Shown: positions 1 through 7,510 of the stretch, piece after piece
Layout: the number at the start of each line of letters is the position of its first letter
Numbering within the stretch: position 1 is the first letter of the stretch
NCBI GenBank assembly: GCA_009665115.1
Contig: WJXE01000010.1
Coordinates: 1 to 17,895 of the forward strand
Length of the DNA stretch: 17,895 nucleotides
DNA from: Nitrosopumilales archaeon
GTDB lineage: Archaea > Thermoproteota > Nitrososphaeria > Nitrososphaerales > Nitrososphaeraceae
Direction of reading: 5' to 3'
Made by a program: the position numbers and the translations under genes
Notes under the pieces: model-generated
Seen by the model: only the letters and a program-made list of their open reading frames with translations
Databases searched by the model: none
Told to the model about the DNA's origin: nothing

Positions 1-73
1 TCTTTCTGATTAATTTTTGAAATACTACAAAAGACGGCTATACCTGACAAAATCGAACAACTGTGTAATTTGA

Positions 74-1525
74 CTATTTGTTGCTACTGTTATGGTGTGA
101 CAGTATCTGGTTCGCATGAGGCCCTTGTGACGACGCAGCTCCGGGTCCTACTGTTGTTCCCGCCGAAGAGCGAATTATCTGATTATCAGAAAAGATATTA
201 TTCTTTGATGTGGGATCTTGCTCAATCTTTAGTCCTTGTGGTGTTGAACCAACTATTTTATTTGAAGAGAATGTGTTCCCTGAGGCGCCACTCGCTACAA
301 GTATAGCATTAGATATAGAGTGAGATATAGTATTTGTGAAGATTTTGTTATTAGAAGAGCCAGAATTCACATTAATTCCAACTCGACTCGTCGAAATTGT
401 ATTATTATATACCTGATTGTTATGTGATTGTGACACAAAGACGCCTGAGGGTTCATTATAAACAATATTGTTTCTGGCAATAGAGCTCGTCATGTTTCTA
501 CTAAAGTCTATTCCGTTCTCTGCATTATCATGAACTTTATTATTTTCAATTAGTATGTTGTAACAATCAAGAGAGCAAATTATGCCACTTCCATTATTAT
601 CATAGATTGTATTATTTCTAACTATCATATCATGCGTTCCTGTATGTGGATCAAGACCGTAGTGGCCGCTGTTACGGATAATATTGTTTTCAATAATCAT
701 GTGACCTACCCCGATAGAATAGAAGGCAAAATACACATGGTGTATATTGTCATTTCTCAGAATACTTCCATCACCTCCAGAATAGGCAAACCCTGAGGCA
801 CCTAGATGCTTACCGCCTTCATATCCTAAATATGCAATCTCTGAATTGATAATATTGGTAGGACCTGTTGCATCTTTTTCAACTATAATGCCTGGTCTAG
901 GAGCACCGAAAATAAATTGGCCGATTCCAGTTCTTGAACCGTTAGTTATAGCATAGTAGTTTGTTGTTGGATCCCAAGATGTTATCTTCACTGAATCAAT
1001 TCTCATGCTGCCATGTATATCTATGTAATATGCAGAAGTCTTAGCAAGACTACTACCAATTACCTTAGTGTTTATCTTTAACCACTTAGAATCTGTATGG
1101 TCTATATGAAAGACAGCTCCTCTAGCAATCAGTAAGTTTGCGCTAAGAAACCATGTGCCTGTTGGAGATTGCTTAGCTAGAACACTATTATCATGAAGTT
1201 TATTATCGATATCTGTAAGTCTAGCTGAATTACAGCTGACAGTAATCGTTCTTGTAGATGGATTGTAATCGATGCAACCCACAGGAGAAGCACTGTTGGG
1301 TTGAGTAGGAAGAGAAGATGGAATTGTATTGCCTTTATTTGAAGATGGACCATGAGGAGGAGGGGCAGAAGAGGTTTCGTGTATGATAGCTTTTGTCTCC
1401 TGTATAGACAATGGAAGCACGTTAAACGCAACATGCTGAAATATCGGAAGTGCAACAAGAGCTAAGACAGAAGTAACGAAGACAAAAACAAAGAGTGACA
1501 TGGTTATCCATAAATGACTCCTCAC
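74..1525 (-). CDS. Secreted parallel beta-helix protein, mannuronan C5-epimerase (AlgG)-like
   Basis: The product has 483 residues from a GTG start. Residues 10-30 are a hydrophobic signal or anchor segment, and residues 51-80 are a Pro/Ser-rich linker. From about residue 210 onward it is made of Asn-rich repeats of the type IxxNxI, NNxI and ENNxV, typical of right-handed parallel beta-helix (NosD/AlgG, Pfam Beta_helix) proteins. The stretch YGLDPHTGTHD (DPH at 292-294) matches the YGxDPH signature of AlgG and AlgE mannuronan C5-epimerases, and GIDFSRN at 338-344 resembles the next conserved rung of AlgG with its Arg. By family it would act outside the cell on a uronic-acid polysaccharide, turning mannuronate into guluronate; the actual substrate is inferred. 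An in-frame ATG at 1501 directly before the hydrophobic segment is an equally good start. No polysaccharide genes lie next to it. Confidence 0.85.
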   Translation of the reverse strand: MRSHLWITMSLFVFVFVTSVLALVALPIFQHVAFNVLPLSIQETKAIIHETSSAPPPHGPSSNKGNTIPSSLPTQPNSASPVGCIDYNPSTRTITVSCNSARLTDIDNKLHDNSVLAKQSPTGTWFLSANLLIARGAVFHIDHTDSKWLKINTKVIGSSLAKTSAYYIDIHGSMRIDSVKITSWDPTTNYYAITNGSRTGIGQFIFGAPRPGIIVEKDATGPTNIINSEIAYLGYEGGKHLGASGFAYSGGDGSILRNDNIHHVYFAFYSIGVGHMIIENNIIRNSGHYGLDPHTGTHDMIVRNNTIYDNNGSGIICSLDCYNILIENNKVHDNAENGIDFSRNMTSSIARNNIVYNEPSGVFVSQSHNNQVYNNTISTSRVGINVNSGSSNNKIFTNTISHSISNAILVASGASGNTFSSNKIVGSTPQGLKIEQDPTSKNNIFSDNQIIRSSAGTTVGPGAASSQGPHANQILSHHNSSNK

Positions 1526-1637
1526 GTTCTATTAAGAAAATTCTATATTGGAATATATGTTTTGAGTTTTCTATTCCTTGCTGGTTAATATACAACTAAT
1601 GTAGAGGAATGTTATCTTCTAAAGAGAGCGTTTCTAT

Positions 1638-2720
1638 CTATTTTGTTTTAGCCTCATATACTATGTTGAACGGTGTCTGGGTAGCCCTCCTAAAGTGTTT
1701 GAAACCTCCAGCCTTTACTACCCTCGAAATAGCGTCTTCACCTGCCTGAGCACCCATCGCTGGCCCATGGTATGCTAATGAAGCAGGCACACATACCATA
1801 GTTGATGCAGCATAAAATACCCTACTTGCTGGATGTTTTAGATTGTCCTCTAGTTTATCATTGGCAAAAGGTTCAACTATCATTAATGTCCCATTTGGTT
1901 TAAGACTGTTTAGAGCATGAGCAGCGGCACCTATAGGATCGCCCATATCATGCAAGCAATCAAAGAATGCTACCAAATCATAGTCATTACCAGGGAAATC
2001 AGTAGACTTGGCAACTTCAAATGCTACTCTATCTGCTACTCCTTCTTCATTTGCTTTTTTGCGTGCCCATTCGATAGAAGGGACATGATAATCAAAGCCA
2101 ACGAATTTACAATTAGGATAGGCCTTGGCCATCAATATGGTAGAAGCACCATGACCACAACCAACATCCGCTACTTTTGCACCTCCTTGCTTAAATTTCT
2201 CTTCCACTTTTCCGTTTTCAAGTGCAGGAATCCATGAACTTACCAAGTTGGAGACATAACTGGGTCTAAAGAATCGTTCTGTGCCTTCGAACAGCCCTGA
2301 ATCATGTTCGCCCCAATCAACACCAATTCCTGTTTTAAACGCATTTGTTATTTTAGGTTCATCCTTATGTAACGACATGGTAATTTGAAAAGCACCTAGA
2401 GCATACACTGGACTTTTTTCGTCTGCTAAAGCTAGTGCGTGTTCTGGAGGAAGGGTGTATTCGGATGTATTGGGATTATACGTAATATATCCACTTGCTG
2501 CCTGATTTGCCAACCATTCTCTTACATATCTTTCCGAAGTATTAGTTTTCTTGGCTAGCTGAGCAGAAGTAAATGGTTGTCCTGCTGTTCCCATAGCTTT
2601 GTATAAACCAAGTTTTTCTCCCATGTATACCAGTATTGTGCTCCAAGACGCCCCGATATCCGATACAATTTTTCCCATAAACTCATTTAGCTTTGATTGA
2701 TCAATTATGGTTGATGTCAT
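1638..2720 (-). CDS. Class I SAM-dependent methyltransferase with N-terminal winged-helix domain (Rv2258c-like)
   Basis: The product has 360 residues from the ATG at 2720. Residues about 8-85 form a dimerisation/winged-helix domain (FTSAQLAKKTNTSERYVREWL), as in Rv2258c-like and O-methyltransferase-like enzymes. The Rossmann methyltransferase domain follows, with motif I VADVGCGHGAS (about 183-193), the acidic loop VGFDYH, motif FDCLHDMGDP and motif post-III LKPNGTLMIVEPF. The C-terminal part (YHGPAMGAQAGED) is typical of this subfamily, which carries it as a substrate-site region. The methyl acceptor cannot be predicted. An upstream in-frame ATG at 2765 would add 15 residues, but a TATA box at 2748-2753 sits inside that extension and 30 bp before 2720, so I prefer the shorter, nearly leaderless form. 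The gene appears to be transcribed alone. Confidence 0.9.
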   Translation of the reverse strand: MTSTIIDQSKLNEFMGKIVSDIGASWSTILVYMGEKLGLYKAMGTAGQPFTSAQLAKKTNTSERYVREWLANQAASGYITYNPNTSEYTLPPEHALALADEKSPVYALGAFQITMSLHKDEPKITNAFKTGIGVDWGEHDSGLFEGTERFFRPSYVSNLVSSWIPALENGKVEEKFKQGGAKVADVGCGHGASTILMAKAYPNCKFVGFDYHVPSIEWARKKANEEGVADRVAFEVAKSTDFPGNDYDLVAFFDCLHDMGDPIGAAAHALNSLKPNGTLMIVEPFANDKLEDNLKHPASRVFYAASTMVCVPASLAYHGPAMGAQAGEDAISRVVKAGGFKHFRRATQTPFNIVYEAKTK

Positions 2721-2747
2721 TGTATTATTCTCGCTATCTCTCCGCGT

Positions 2748-2753
2748 ATTATA
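2748..2753 (-). promoter_or_regulatory. TATA box of the methyltransferase gene
   Basis: On the minus strand the sequence reads CCTATAATAC, centred about 30 bp before the ATG at 2720. At the usual archaeal TATA-to-start distance of 26-27 bp, transcription would begin about 4 nt before that ATG. This supports a leaderless or nearly leaderless mRNA and decides the start choice. Confidence 0.55.
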
Positions 2754-2810
2754 GGCCTTCCTCATCTACTGATCCTGTAAAATTGCCGGCGATGAGGATT
2801 GTTTTATCAG

Positions 2811-2846
2811 TTACTCACTTATTGGACTCCCTTTAAGGGAGTAACA
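2811..2846. promoter_or_regulatory. Nested palindromes upstream of the methyltransferase gene
   Basis: The core at 2826-2842 is ACTCCCTT-T-AAGGGAGT, two 8-nt arms around one base. An overlapping pair, GTTACTC (2811-2817) and GAGTAAC (2840-2846), could form a competing hairpin using part of the same arm. The element lies about 75 bp upstream of the TATA box at 2748-2753. It could be an operator or a structured RNA end. The sequence does not distinguish these. Confidence 0.35.
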
Positions 2847-3109
2847 ATCTTTTAGATATTACTCTCAGACTAATCATTCCCATGAACCTTCTAATTCACC
2901 TTTCGAGTTCGTCTAGATACGTAATGTCCAAGTCGATTCTAAATTGAGTCAAATTTGTCTCAACTCCTCGTCAATCTTCTTCAAGAATTTAGTTGCACCT
3001 TGTTACAATTATGATATTTATTTAGACTAATAGAACAAATCCCATGGAAGCATTTACAGACTAAATAAAGACAGATTAAATTGAGGGTTTAAAGTTTATT
3101 CAAAGGGGA
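2847..3109. other. Spacer without a supportable gene
   Basis: Both strands were read. The minus strand has short lysine/glutamate-rich open stretches around 2880-2990 that are interrupted by stops and lack starts. I could not assign them to a family or claim a gene. Confidence 0.4.
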
Positions 3110-3305
3110 TTAGTAACAAGTACTGAACATGTCAGGTCCATATACGCTTCTAAACTTCTTGAACATTAGTACACAATCATTACTATCGAAGGTATAGCTT
3201 GTACCGCCTATTGTTTCTACGATAGCTTCTTTCTGTGGAGCTTCACTGATTACTCTTTTACCACACAAAGCACATTTAGTATGTGATTTCTCCTTTATTG
3301 TCCAT
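3110..3305 (-). pseudogene. TRASH/YHS-type small zinc-binding protein, broken by a single frameshift
   Basis: The ATG at 3305 opens the frame MDNKGEITY and stops after nine codons. The next frame, reached by one-base slippage in the AAATAAAGG region (about 3293-3297), runs KSHTKCALCGKRVISEAP and on to YTFDSNDCVLMFKKF and a stop at 3110. Removing one A would give a continuous protein of about 64 residues. The CxxC, the following YxFDSxxC and the MFKKF helix match the TRASH/YHS-like metal-binding fold common in archaeal metal sensors and small zinc proteins. A TATA box lies 29 bp before the ATG, so promoter and start are intact. Alternatives are a base-calling error in a homopolymer or a programmed +1 shift. 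The frame reading is clear; the family assignment is moderately sure. Confidence 0.65.
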
Positions 3306-3330
3306 CACAGTAGTATATTGAACTGGTTTC

Positions 3331-3336
3331 TATATA
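3331..3336 (-). promoter_or_regulatory. TATA box of the broken TRASH-type gene
   Basis: The minus strand reads CTTATATAGAAACC, centred about 29 bp before the ATG at 3305. The spacing fits near-leaderless transcription starting just before that ATG, which supports 3305 as the original start. Confidence 0.5.
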
Positions 3337-3492
3337 AGACTGTGCTCTAAGAAATCACAACCAGGTTCTTTAAAATATATTCATTTTAATCTTCTGTAAC
3401 ATTAACTTTCCCGGAAGTTGTAATTTTGATATAATGTTACCTCTCATCGGTAATTTGTTCAAATACCACAACCGTATAGTACCGAACTATTA

Positions 3493-3648
3493 CTAATCTT
3501 TGCCCCCCACTCCCCCAAAACTTAGCTTAACGTCATCGTCAATACTAAAAAATACATCTTTGTTAGGGTGGCAGCTACGATTACGAATCAGCCAAAAATC
3601 ACGGTTAATATCCCTACTCTGTCTCATTTTTTTGGCAAATGATTTCAT
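3493..3648 (-). CDS. Hypothetical small protein (51 residues), coupled to the preceding gene
   Basis: The reading frame starts MKSFAKKMRQSRDINRDFW and ends SFGGVGGKD. It is basic at the N-terminus and has an acidic patch (SIDDDV) near the C-terminus. I do not recognise a family; there is a single Cys and no membrane segment. Its ATG overlaps the TGA of the upstream gene as ATGA (3645-3648), the arrangement expected for translational coupling. This is the main reason to believe it is real. The alternative is that it is an accidental frame, or a tail joined to the upstream protein by frameshifting. Confidence 0.45.
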   Translation of the reverse strand: MKSFAKKMRQSRDINRDFWLIRNRSCHPNKDVFFSIDDDVKLSFGGVGGKD

Positions 3649-3923
3649 TTAAACCAAGTCTTCAACGTCGTCTTGATGTATCTGTGGTTAAGTCCTTCCA
3701 TTGTCATTAGTACTTTTAATCCCACCTCTTCACTATGACTATAAAATTCAACTTTATTTTCAGAAGTTAAGACCAAGAAACTCAGCTTCTGCCCGATTAT
3801 TTTTTCATTTACACTGTTGTATGAGGACACCTGATCCCTTATAATTTTCTCTCCCGGAAATGGTAGTGAATGCGTCATAATTTTCAATTCCTGTCCGATA
3901 GTCTTCAATGAATATGTCACCAT
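3645..3923 (-). CDS. Hypothetical protein of 92 residues
   Basis: The frame begins MVTYSLKTIGQELKIM at an ATG; a TTG three codons earlier (3932) is also open. The product is soluble and mixed alpha/beta, with a hydrophobic strand-like stretch KLSFLVLTSENKVEFYS followed by EEVGLKVLMTMEGLNHRY. I recognise no family. It overlaps the next gene by four bases (ATGA), so the two probably form a short operon. No clear TATA box was found upstream. Confidence 0.5.
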   Translation of the reverse strand: MVTYSLKTIGQELKIMTHSLPFPGEKIIRDQVSSYNSVNEKIIGQKLSFLVLTSENKVEFYSHSEEVGLKVLMTMEGLNHRYIKTTLKTWFK

Positions 3924-4074
3924 GCGGTGCAACTAGGTTCAAGGGAGGCCAATTCTACTAATGTTGGGCAAAATGAATTTAATTTAGGTTAAATGCCTTC
4001 CTCACGGGGAATTAAATAGCGTTTATTTCTGATATAATGAATTATAAATGCCCTACGAGAATATTAAGTTGGCT

Positions 4075-4212
4075 ATGGAAATATTTCAGCCTTCCATTTA
4101 CATTGCAATGTTTCCATATGTGTTTATAGCTAGTTTCCCAATTTTTGGAATCGCCTTGGTAACTAAGTGGGTGTTAAGTGATAGAAGGAGAAAAAAGCCA
4201 ATCACTAGATAA
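4075..4212 (+). CDS. Small single-pass membrane protein (45 residues)
   Basis: The frame reads MEIFQPSIYIAMFPYVFIAS, continues through FPIFGIALVTKWVL and ends with the basic tail SDRRRKKPITR. Residues about 8-33 are one long hydrophobic helix followed by seven basic residues, the pattern of an N-out/C-in small membrane peptide. An ATG at 4048 in the same frame would add nine residues. A TATA-like AATTATAAAT at 4040-4049 lies about 30 bp before 4075 and favours the shorter form. A hairpin directly downstream could end the transcript. No family is recognised. Confidence 0.5.
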   Translation: MEIFQPSIYIAMFPYVFIASFPIFGIALVTKWVLSDRRRKKPITR

Positions 4213-4226
4213 CCAAATACTAACGG

Positions 4227-4265
4227 ACCTCTACTAATACACATTAGTTGGAGGGTAGAGGTTTT
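4227..4265 (+). terminator. Stem-loop with T-run downstream of the small membrane protein gene
   Basis: ACCTCTAC (4227-4234) pairs perfectly with GTAGAGGT (4255-4262) and is followed by a short T-run. Inside it ACTAAT and ATTAGT form a second hairpin around ACAC. It lies 15 bp after the stop codon at 4212. Archaeal termination mainly needs the T-run, so a terminator role is plausible but not proven. Confidence 0.4.
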
Positions 4266-4470
4266 AGATTTGAAACGATAAGATTACTTGTGTATAAAAT
4301 AAGTAGGTTTGAGGCGGCTAGAACTATTGATGACAGCCAGAGAAAATTTTAAGTATAAAACAGCTTCTAGTATCAACCAAACTACAGAATCATAAAATTT
4401 AATATTTACATGCTATACAAAAAACGAGCTTGCTTTAATGGCATCTGCGTTTTAACAGAAAATAAGAATG

Positions 4471-5043
4471 TTAATTTCGAGTGTATTTGTACTTCTCCCT
4501 TATTTGATTTTTTGACATTATATAAAATCCGTGTGCGGAAATAAGAAATGCAGCGAGAGTCATTTTTGTTGCAAATATAAGATTCCATGGTGTCTGGGGA
4601 TTAGGATATGGTACGCTTATGCTATCCAACTTATATACTCCTTTTACTAAACTGACTGTTAAAAAAGAATTCGATAAGAAAAGATTGTAAATAAATTCAT
4701 ACATAGCAGTCACTGCAGTAGCAAGCAAAATCAGTTGTAAAACAGTTCTAACTAACCGAGGAATATTTTTCATTTTGTCTCCGGCGAGTTTGGTAACACA
4801 ATACCATGACAATACGGACGAGATCATCAGATATGTCACAAGTGTCGCATCCCCATGGAACGGAAATTCAGTATTGACTAATACCTCACCAATAACTATT
4901 TTGCCTGTCTTCAGATATTCTCCAACACTTATATAAAAGCCGAAGAAACAAATAGAGAGCATAACCGTGGCTGAAAAGTAAAATACGATAATGAAGACAT
5001 TCCTTGACCTTAATTCATCCTTTTCCGAACCGATAATATCCAT
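4471..5043 (-). CDS. Hypothetical four-helix membrane protein
   Basis: The product has 190 residues. Hydrophobic segments lie at about 16-40, 66-84, 97-119 and 152-176. The first loop is short, and the loop between helices 3 and 4 (about 123-151) is polar with a Pro-rich VPYPNPQTPWN. The C-terminus is basic (KNQIREKYKYTRN). There are scattered Cys but no redox or metal motif, and I do not recognise a family. The gene stands alone with its own promoter, a TATA box at 5073-5080 about 34 bp before the ATG. Confidence 0.75.
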   Translation of the reverse strand: MDIIGSEKDELRSRNVFIIVFYFSATVMLSICFFGFYISVGEYLKTGKIVIGEVLVNTEFPFHGDATLVTYLMISSVLSWYCVTKLAGDKMKNIPRLVRTVLQLILLATAVTAMYEFIYNLFLSNSFLTVSLVKGVYKLDSISVPYPNPQTPWNLIFATKMTLAAFLISAHGFYIMSKNQIREKYKYTRN

Positions 5044-5072
5044 AACTTCTAGATATTAACCACGAATGATAT

Positions 5073-5080
5073 GATATAAA
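5073..5080 (-). promoter_or_regulatory. TATA box of the four-helix membrane protein gene
   Basis: The minus strand reads TTTTTATATCATATC, with TTTATATC at these positions. It is centred about 34 bp before the ATG at 5043, which would give a leader of roughly 8 nt. Confidence 0.5.
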
Positions 5081-5122
5081 AATTACTCCCTTAGATCCAT
5101 TTTACGCAGGAATGGTACATAA

Positions 5123-5312
5123 GAAATCTCACCTTTGGAACGTCTGACAATAAACCGACGTGACAATCATCGCGGAGCAGTCAGGGAATACTACCTAAAC
5201 TATCCTTCAAAGTTTACAGCAAAATCTTTTTCAAGAACTGGCTTAGGATTAGTTATCTCCTAGAATATTGTGGAGGCTCATGGTGGAAAGATATGAGATG
5301 AGAATAATCCTT
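5123..5312 (+). pseudogene. Histidine-kinase ATPase domain remnant (HATPase_c C-terminal part)
   Basis: One frame reads RRDNHRGAV, then PSKFTAKSFSRTGLGLVIS, a TAG stop at 5261, NIVEAHGGKI, a TGA stop at 5294, and DENN. This is the G2 box and following helix of sensor histidine kinases (usual form KFxxKSxxGTGLGLxISKxIVEAHGGxIWAENN). The two stops fall exactly where Lys and Trp normally stand, so each is explained by one base change. The D-box region between the preceding strand and FxKF appears deleted or scrambled. No DHp domain, sensor domain or start codon was found, so only the tail of a dead kinase is left. Confidence 0.8.
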
Positions 5313-5520
5313 GTTAATAATTTGACATAATTTTAAGCACCATAGACTTACATATTGGCAAGTTCAATTGAGGTTAGAAAGACTCATCAGAAGTCTAATT
5401 GTGTGTGAGAAAACAATGGTAGATCCCGACCATCAGTACATAATAATTGTATAGCAAGATGATTTCTCCGTTTAAAGATTCAAGGATAGTCCTTAAAATT
5501 CCGGCGATTTGTACATCTAA

Positions 5521-5673
5521 TTGGAATTTAAGTCCAGCAAGACAAGGAAATTGCTACTGTCTATAGCTGCTCACGTTACAACCATACTTTTTAGTCAAAC
5601 TGCCATTGGCGGCAGCATAGGACAAGTGGTACTATCAAGAAAAATCCCGATTCATAACGGTGAATTAATGTGA
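5521..5673 (+). CDS. Possible small exported peptide or N-terminal remnant of a secreted protein
   Basis: A 50-codon frame opens with TTG right after a stop. It reads EFKSSKTRKLLLSIAAHVTT, then ILFSQTAIGGSIGQVVL, and ends at TGA 5671-5673. Basic residues followed by about 22 apolar residues look like a signal peptide or anchor. A TATA-like TTAAAATT at 5493-5500 lies about 25 bp before the TTG and fits leaderless expression. It lies inside a decayed region, so it may be the surviving start of a longer secreted protein. No family is recognised. Confidence 0.3.
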   Translation: MEFKSSKTRKLLLSIAAHVTTILFSQTAIGGSIGQVVLSRKIPIHNGELM

Positions 5674-5772
5674 GTAATACAAAAGAATTACAAACACCTA
5701 GACAAAAAATAGTTGTATATTGTGTGATAGGTCTTACGGTCTTCTACAATATTTATGGACCTCAATGCATGA

Positions 5773-6043
5773 GTCTTTGCTACTGCACACAACAGAGAAA
5801 TATTAGAACTTCTATTCGACAGATTTGAAACGTACTTTCTGTATGGCAACGCGGACGACGGCGCTTAGAGAGCAATTGCAGTTAAGACTCTGGCAACAAG
5901 GACTTTGAAATGAGGAACAGGCGTTGGATATCGCAAACGCAATAATAAGAGGCTTAATCGGAAAAGGATTTAGTAACTCGTTATGTGACACTTACCTCCT
6001 ACGGGATCCTTTATTACGATATCAAAGGTATGTTCAAATATGA
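5773..6043 (+). pseudogene. Remnant of an unidentified soluble protein gene
   Basis: A protein-like frame reads AHNREILELLFDRFETYFL, YGNADDGA, a TAG stop at 5866, RAIAVKTLATRTLK, then TGA at 5911. The next frame continues naturally as NEEQALDIANAIIRGLIGKG, FSNSL, and stays open to 6043. Joining the pieces needs one nonsense change and one +1 shift. The product would be helical and soluble. I could not name the family. The last part, after FSNSL, looks less protein-like. Confidence 0.5.
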
Positions 6044-6153
6044 AATATTGGATGAAATACAATCGCTGCACTCGAAATTCTGGTAGTTGCAGGATTTGCT
6101 AATTCAAGTGATCAGGACAAACTTTATCTGGTTTACGACAGTAGTTTTCCATA

Positions 6154-7092
6154 TTGCCAAAGCGAAATAAATCTGGTCCTTCACGAACGATTAAAAAAAG
6201 GGAAAAGGCAATTGCTGCTCATACTGACATAGATAATGGTGCTACAGGAGGCAAAACTAGGATTAAACACTTGGCCAAAGTTGTGCAAGGAAAGAAAAAG
6301 CTACATTCTCCCATCCTCATTGCAGGATTTCCAGGGGCAGGGTTGGTTGGATCGATAAGTACTAGTTACATTATCGACAAACTTCATATGAATCAAATAG
6401 CTTGTGTGGAATCTGAGTTTATAGTACCTGGTGTCATTTATGCTGAAGGAAAGCTGAGGCACCCATTTCGCCTGTATTCAAATGAAAAAGGCGACGTTTG
6501 TGTGCTTGTGTGTGAATCGCCCATAATGATTCAGGGAATGTATTCAGTTTTAGACACAGTTATGGATTGGGCTCTACGTAATAAGGTCAAGGAAGTTATA
6601 GTGTTGGATGGCATAGCCGTAGAAGGATTACCTGATTCAAAAAGAATGCCCATAATTTTGTCAAGCGGTGGTGGAGAAGCAGATGAAGCAAGTCTTATTC
6701 ATGACAACAGCATCAATGTAACAAAGAAAGAAGAAGAAAAGATGGCAGATAATAGTAGCACTGTTTATCCAACTACGGCTTTTGTAGGAGGAACGTCTGG
6801 CGGAATTTTATCCTCCTGTCTATCAAACGGTATAGCTTCTAAGGCCATACTCATATACGCAGCAAGAGGAATACCGGATCCAGACGGCGCAGCCACTCTA
6901 ATAGAATCACTTAGTAGAATCACAGATAACGAAAGCTTGAAAATAGATACGCATGAACTTAGAGAACAAGGAGCAAGTCTAAAAATGAGAATGGAAAAGA
7001 TAATTCAATCATATGTCGAGCAGCAACAGCAAGGACAACAGGAACAAGGACAGAGTCCAAAATCAGTAAGGGAAGGAATAATGTACGGATAG
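6154..7092 (+). CDS. PAC2 family protein (proteasome-assembly-chaperone-like)
   Basis: The product has 312 residues from a TTG start. The PAC2 domain starts at about residue 52 with the typical first strand SPILIAGFPGAGLVG and continues through FRLY, VCVLVCESPI, VKEVIVLDGIAVEG and FVGGTSGGIL to YAARGIPDPDGAATLIESL. An acidic/Asn-rich insert (about 172-203) splits the domain. The C-terminus (about 268-300) is a coiled-coil-like helix ending in a Gln-rich tail. Archaeal PAC2 proteins resemble Pac2/PbaB-type proteasome assembly chaperones, but the partner is unproven. The first 50 residues are basic and unlike the family; a GTG about 44 codons in could be the true start. However, a TATA-like TTTATC at 6123-6128 lies 28 bp before the TTG. 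Confidence 0.88.
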   Translation: MPKRNKSGPSRTIKKREKAIAAHTDIDNGATGGKTRIKHLAKVVQGKKKLHSPILIAGFPGAGLVGSISTSYIIDKLHMNQIACVESEFIVPGVIYAEGKLRHPFRLYSNEKGDVCVLVCESPIMIQGMYSVLDTVMDWALRNKVKEVIVLDGIAVEGLPDSKRMPIILSSGGGEADEASLIHDNSINVTKKEEEKMADNSSTVYPTTAFVGGTSGGILSSCLSNGIASKAILIYAARGIPDPDGAATLIESLSRITDNESLKIDTHELREQGASLKMRMEKIIQSYVEQQQQGQQEQGQSPKSVREGIMYG

Positions 7093-7510
7093 GTTCTTAG
7101 GTTCCACACATCCAGATTTGGCGTTCGCGGACTGGTGGTAAGTCACATCGCATAACAGAGATTGGAAGAGATGCCGGTTCCTTTGGAAATGCCTAGCAAG
7201 AGTACGGCAACAGACCTAGATCGCCGCTGCTCCTCTCTCTGATATTCAGATCTACTGCAGAAGGAACATCAATAGTAAAGATTGCTGACCAATTCCAGTA
7301 CTTTGTTTCTACGCCATTTAATATTGTTAATATCTTTCCTTCCCCCTTGCAAGTTCAAATTTCCCATTTCTCCATGCCTGTTCACCACGGTTTCCCAGAT
7401 TCACACTTAGAAGCTGTTTATGTTCTTCCTTACACTAGGAGAGATTTATGCTCTACGATTTGTCCTGTTATATGCGAATATATTTCAAGTTCGAAAAATT
7501 ACTTTCTGAC
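7093..7510. other. Spacer between convergent genes, no gene supported
   Basis: Both strands contain only short open frames with poor protein character. A plus-strand frame running from about 7347 into the region antisense to the next gene is rich in Ser/Phe/Pro and is best explained as a shadow. I see no RNA gene or repeat here. Confidence 0.45.

Noticed and set aside
1177..1458. Second minus-strand frame inside the beta-helix gene
   Set aside because: It is an alternative frame of a clear gene, Leu-rich and without support.
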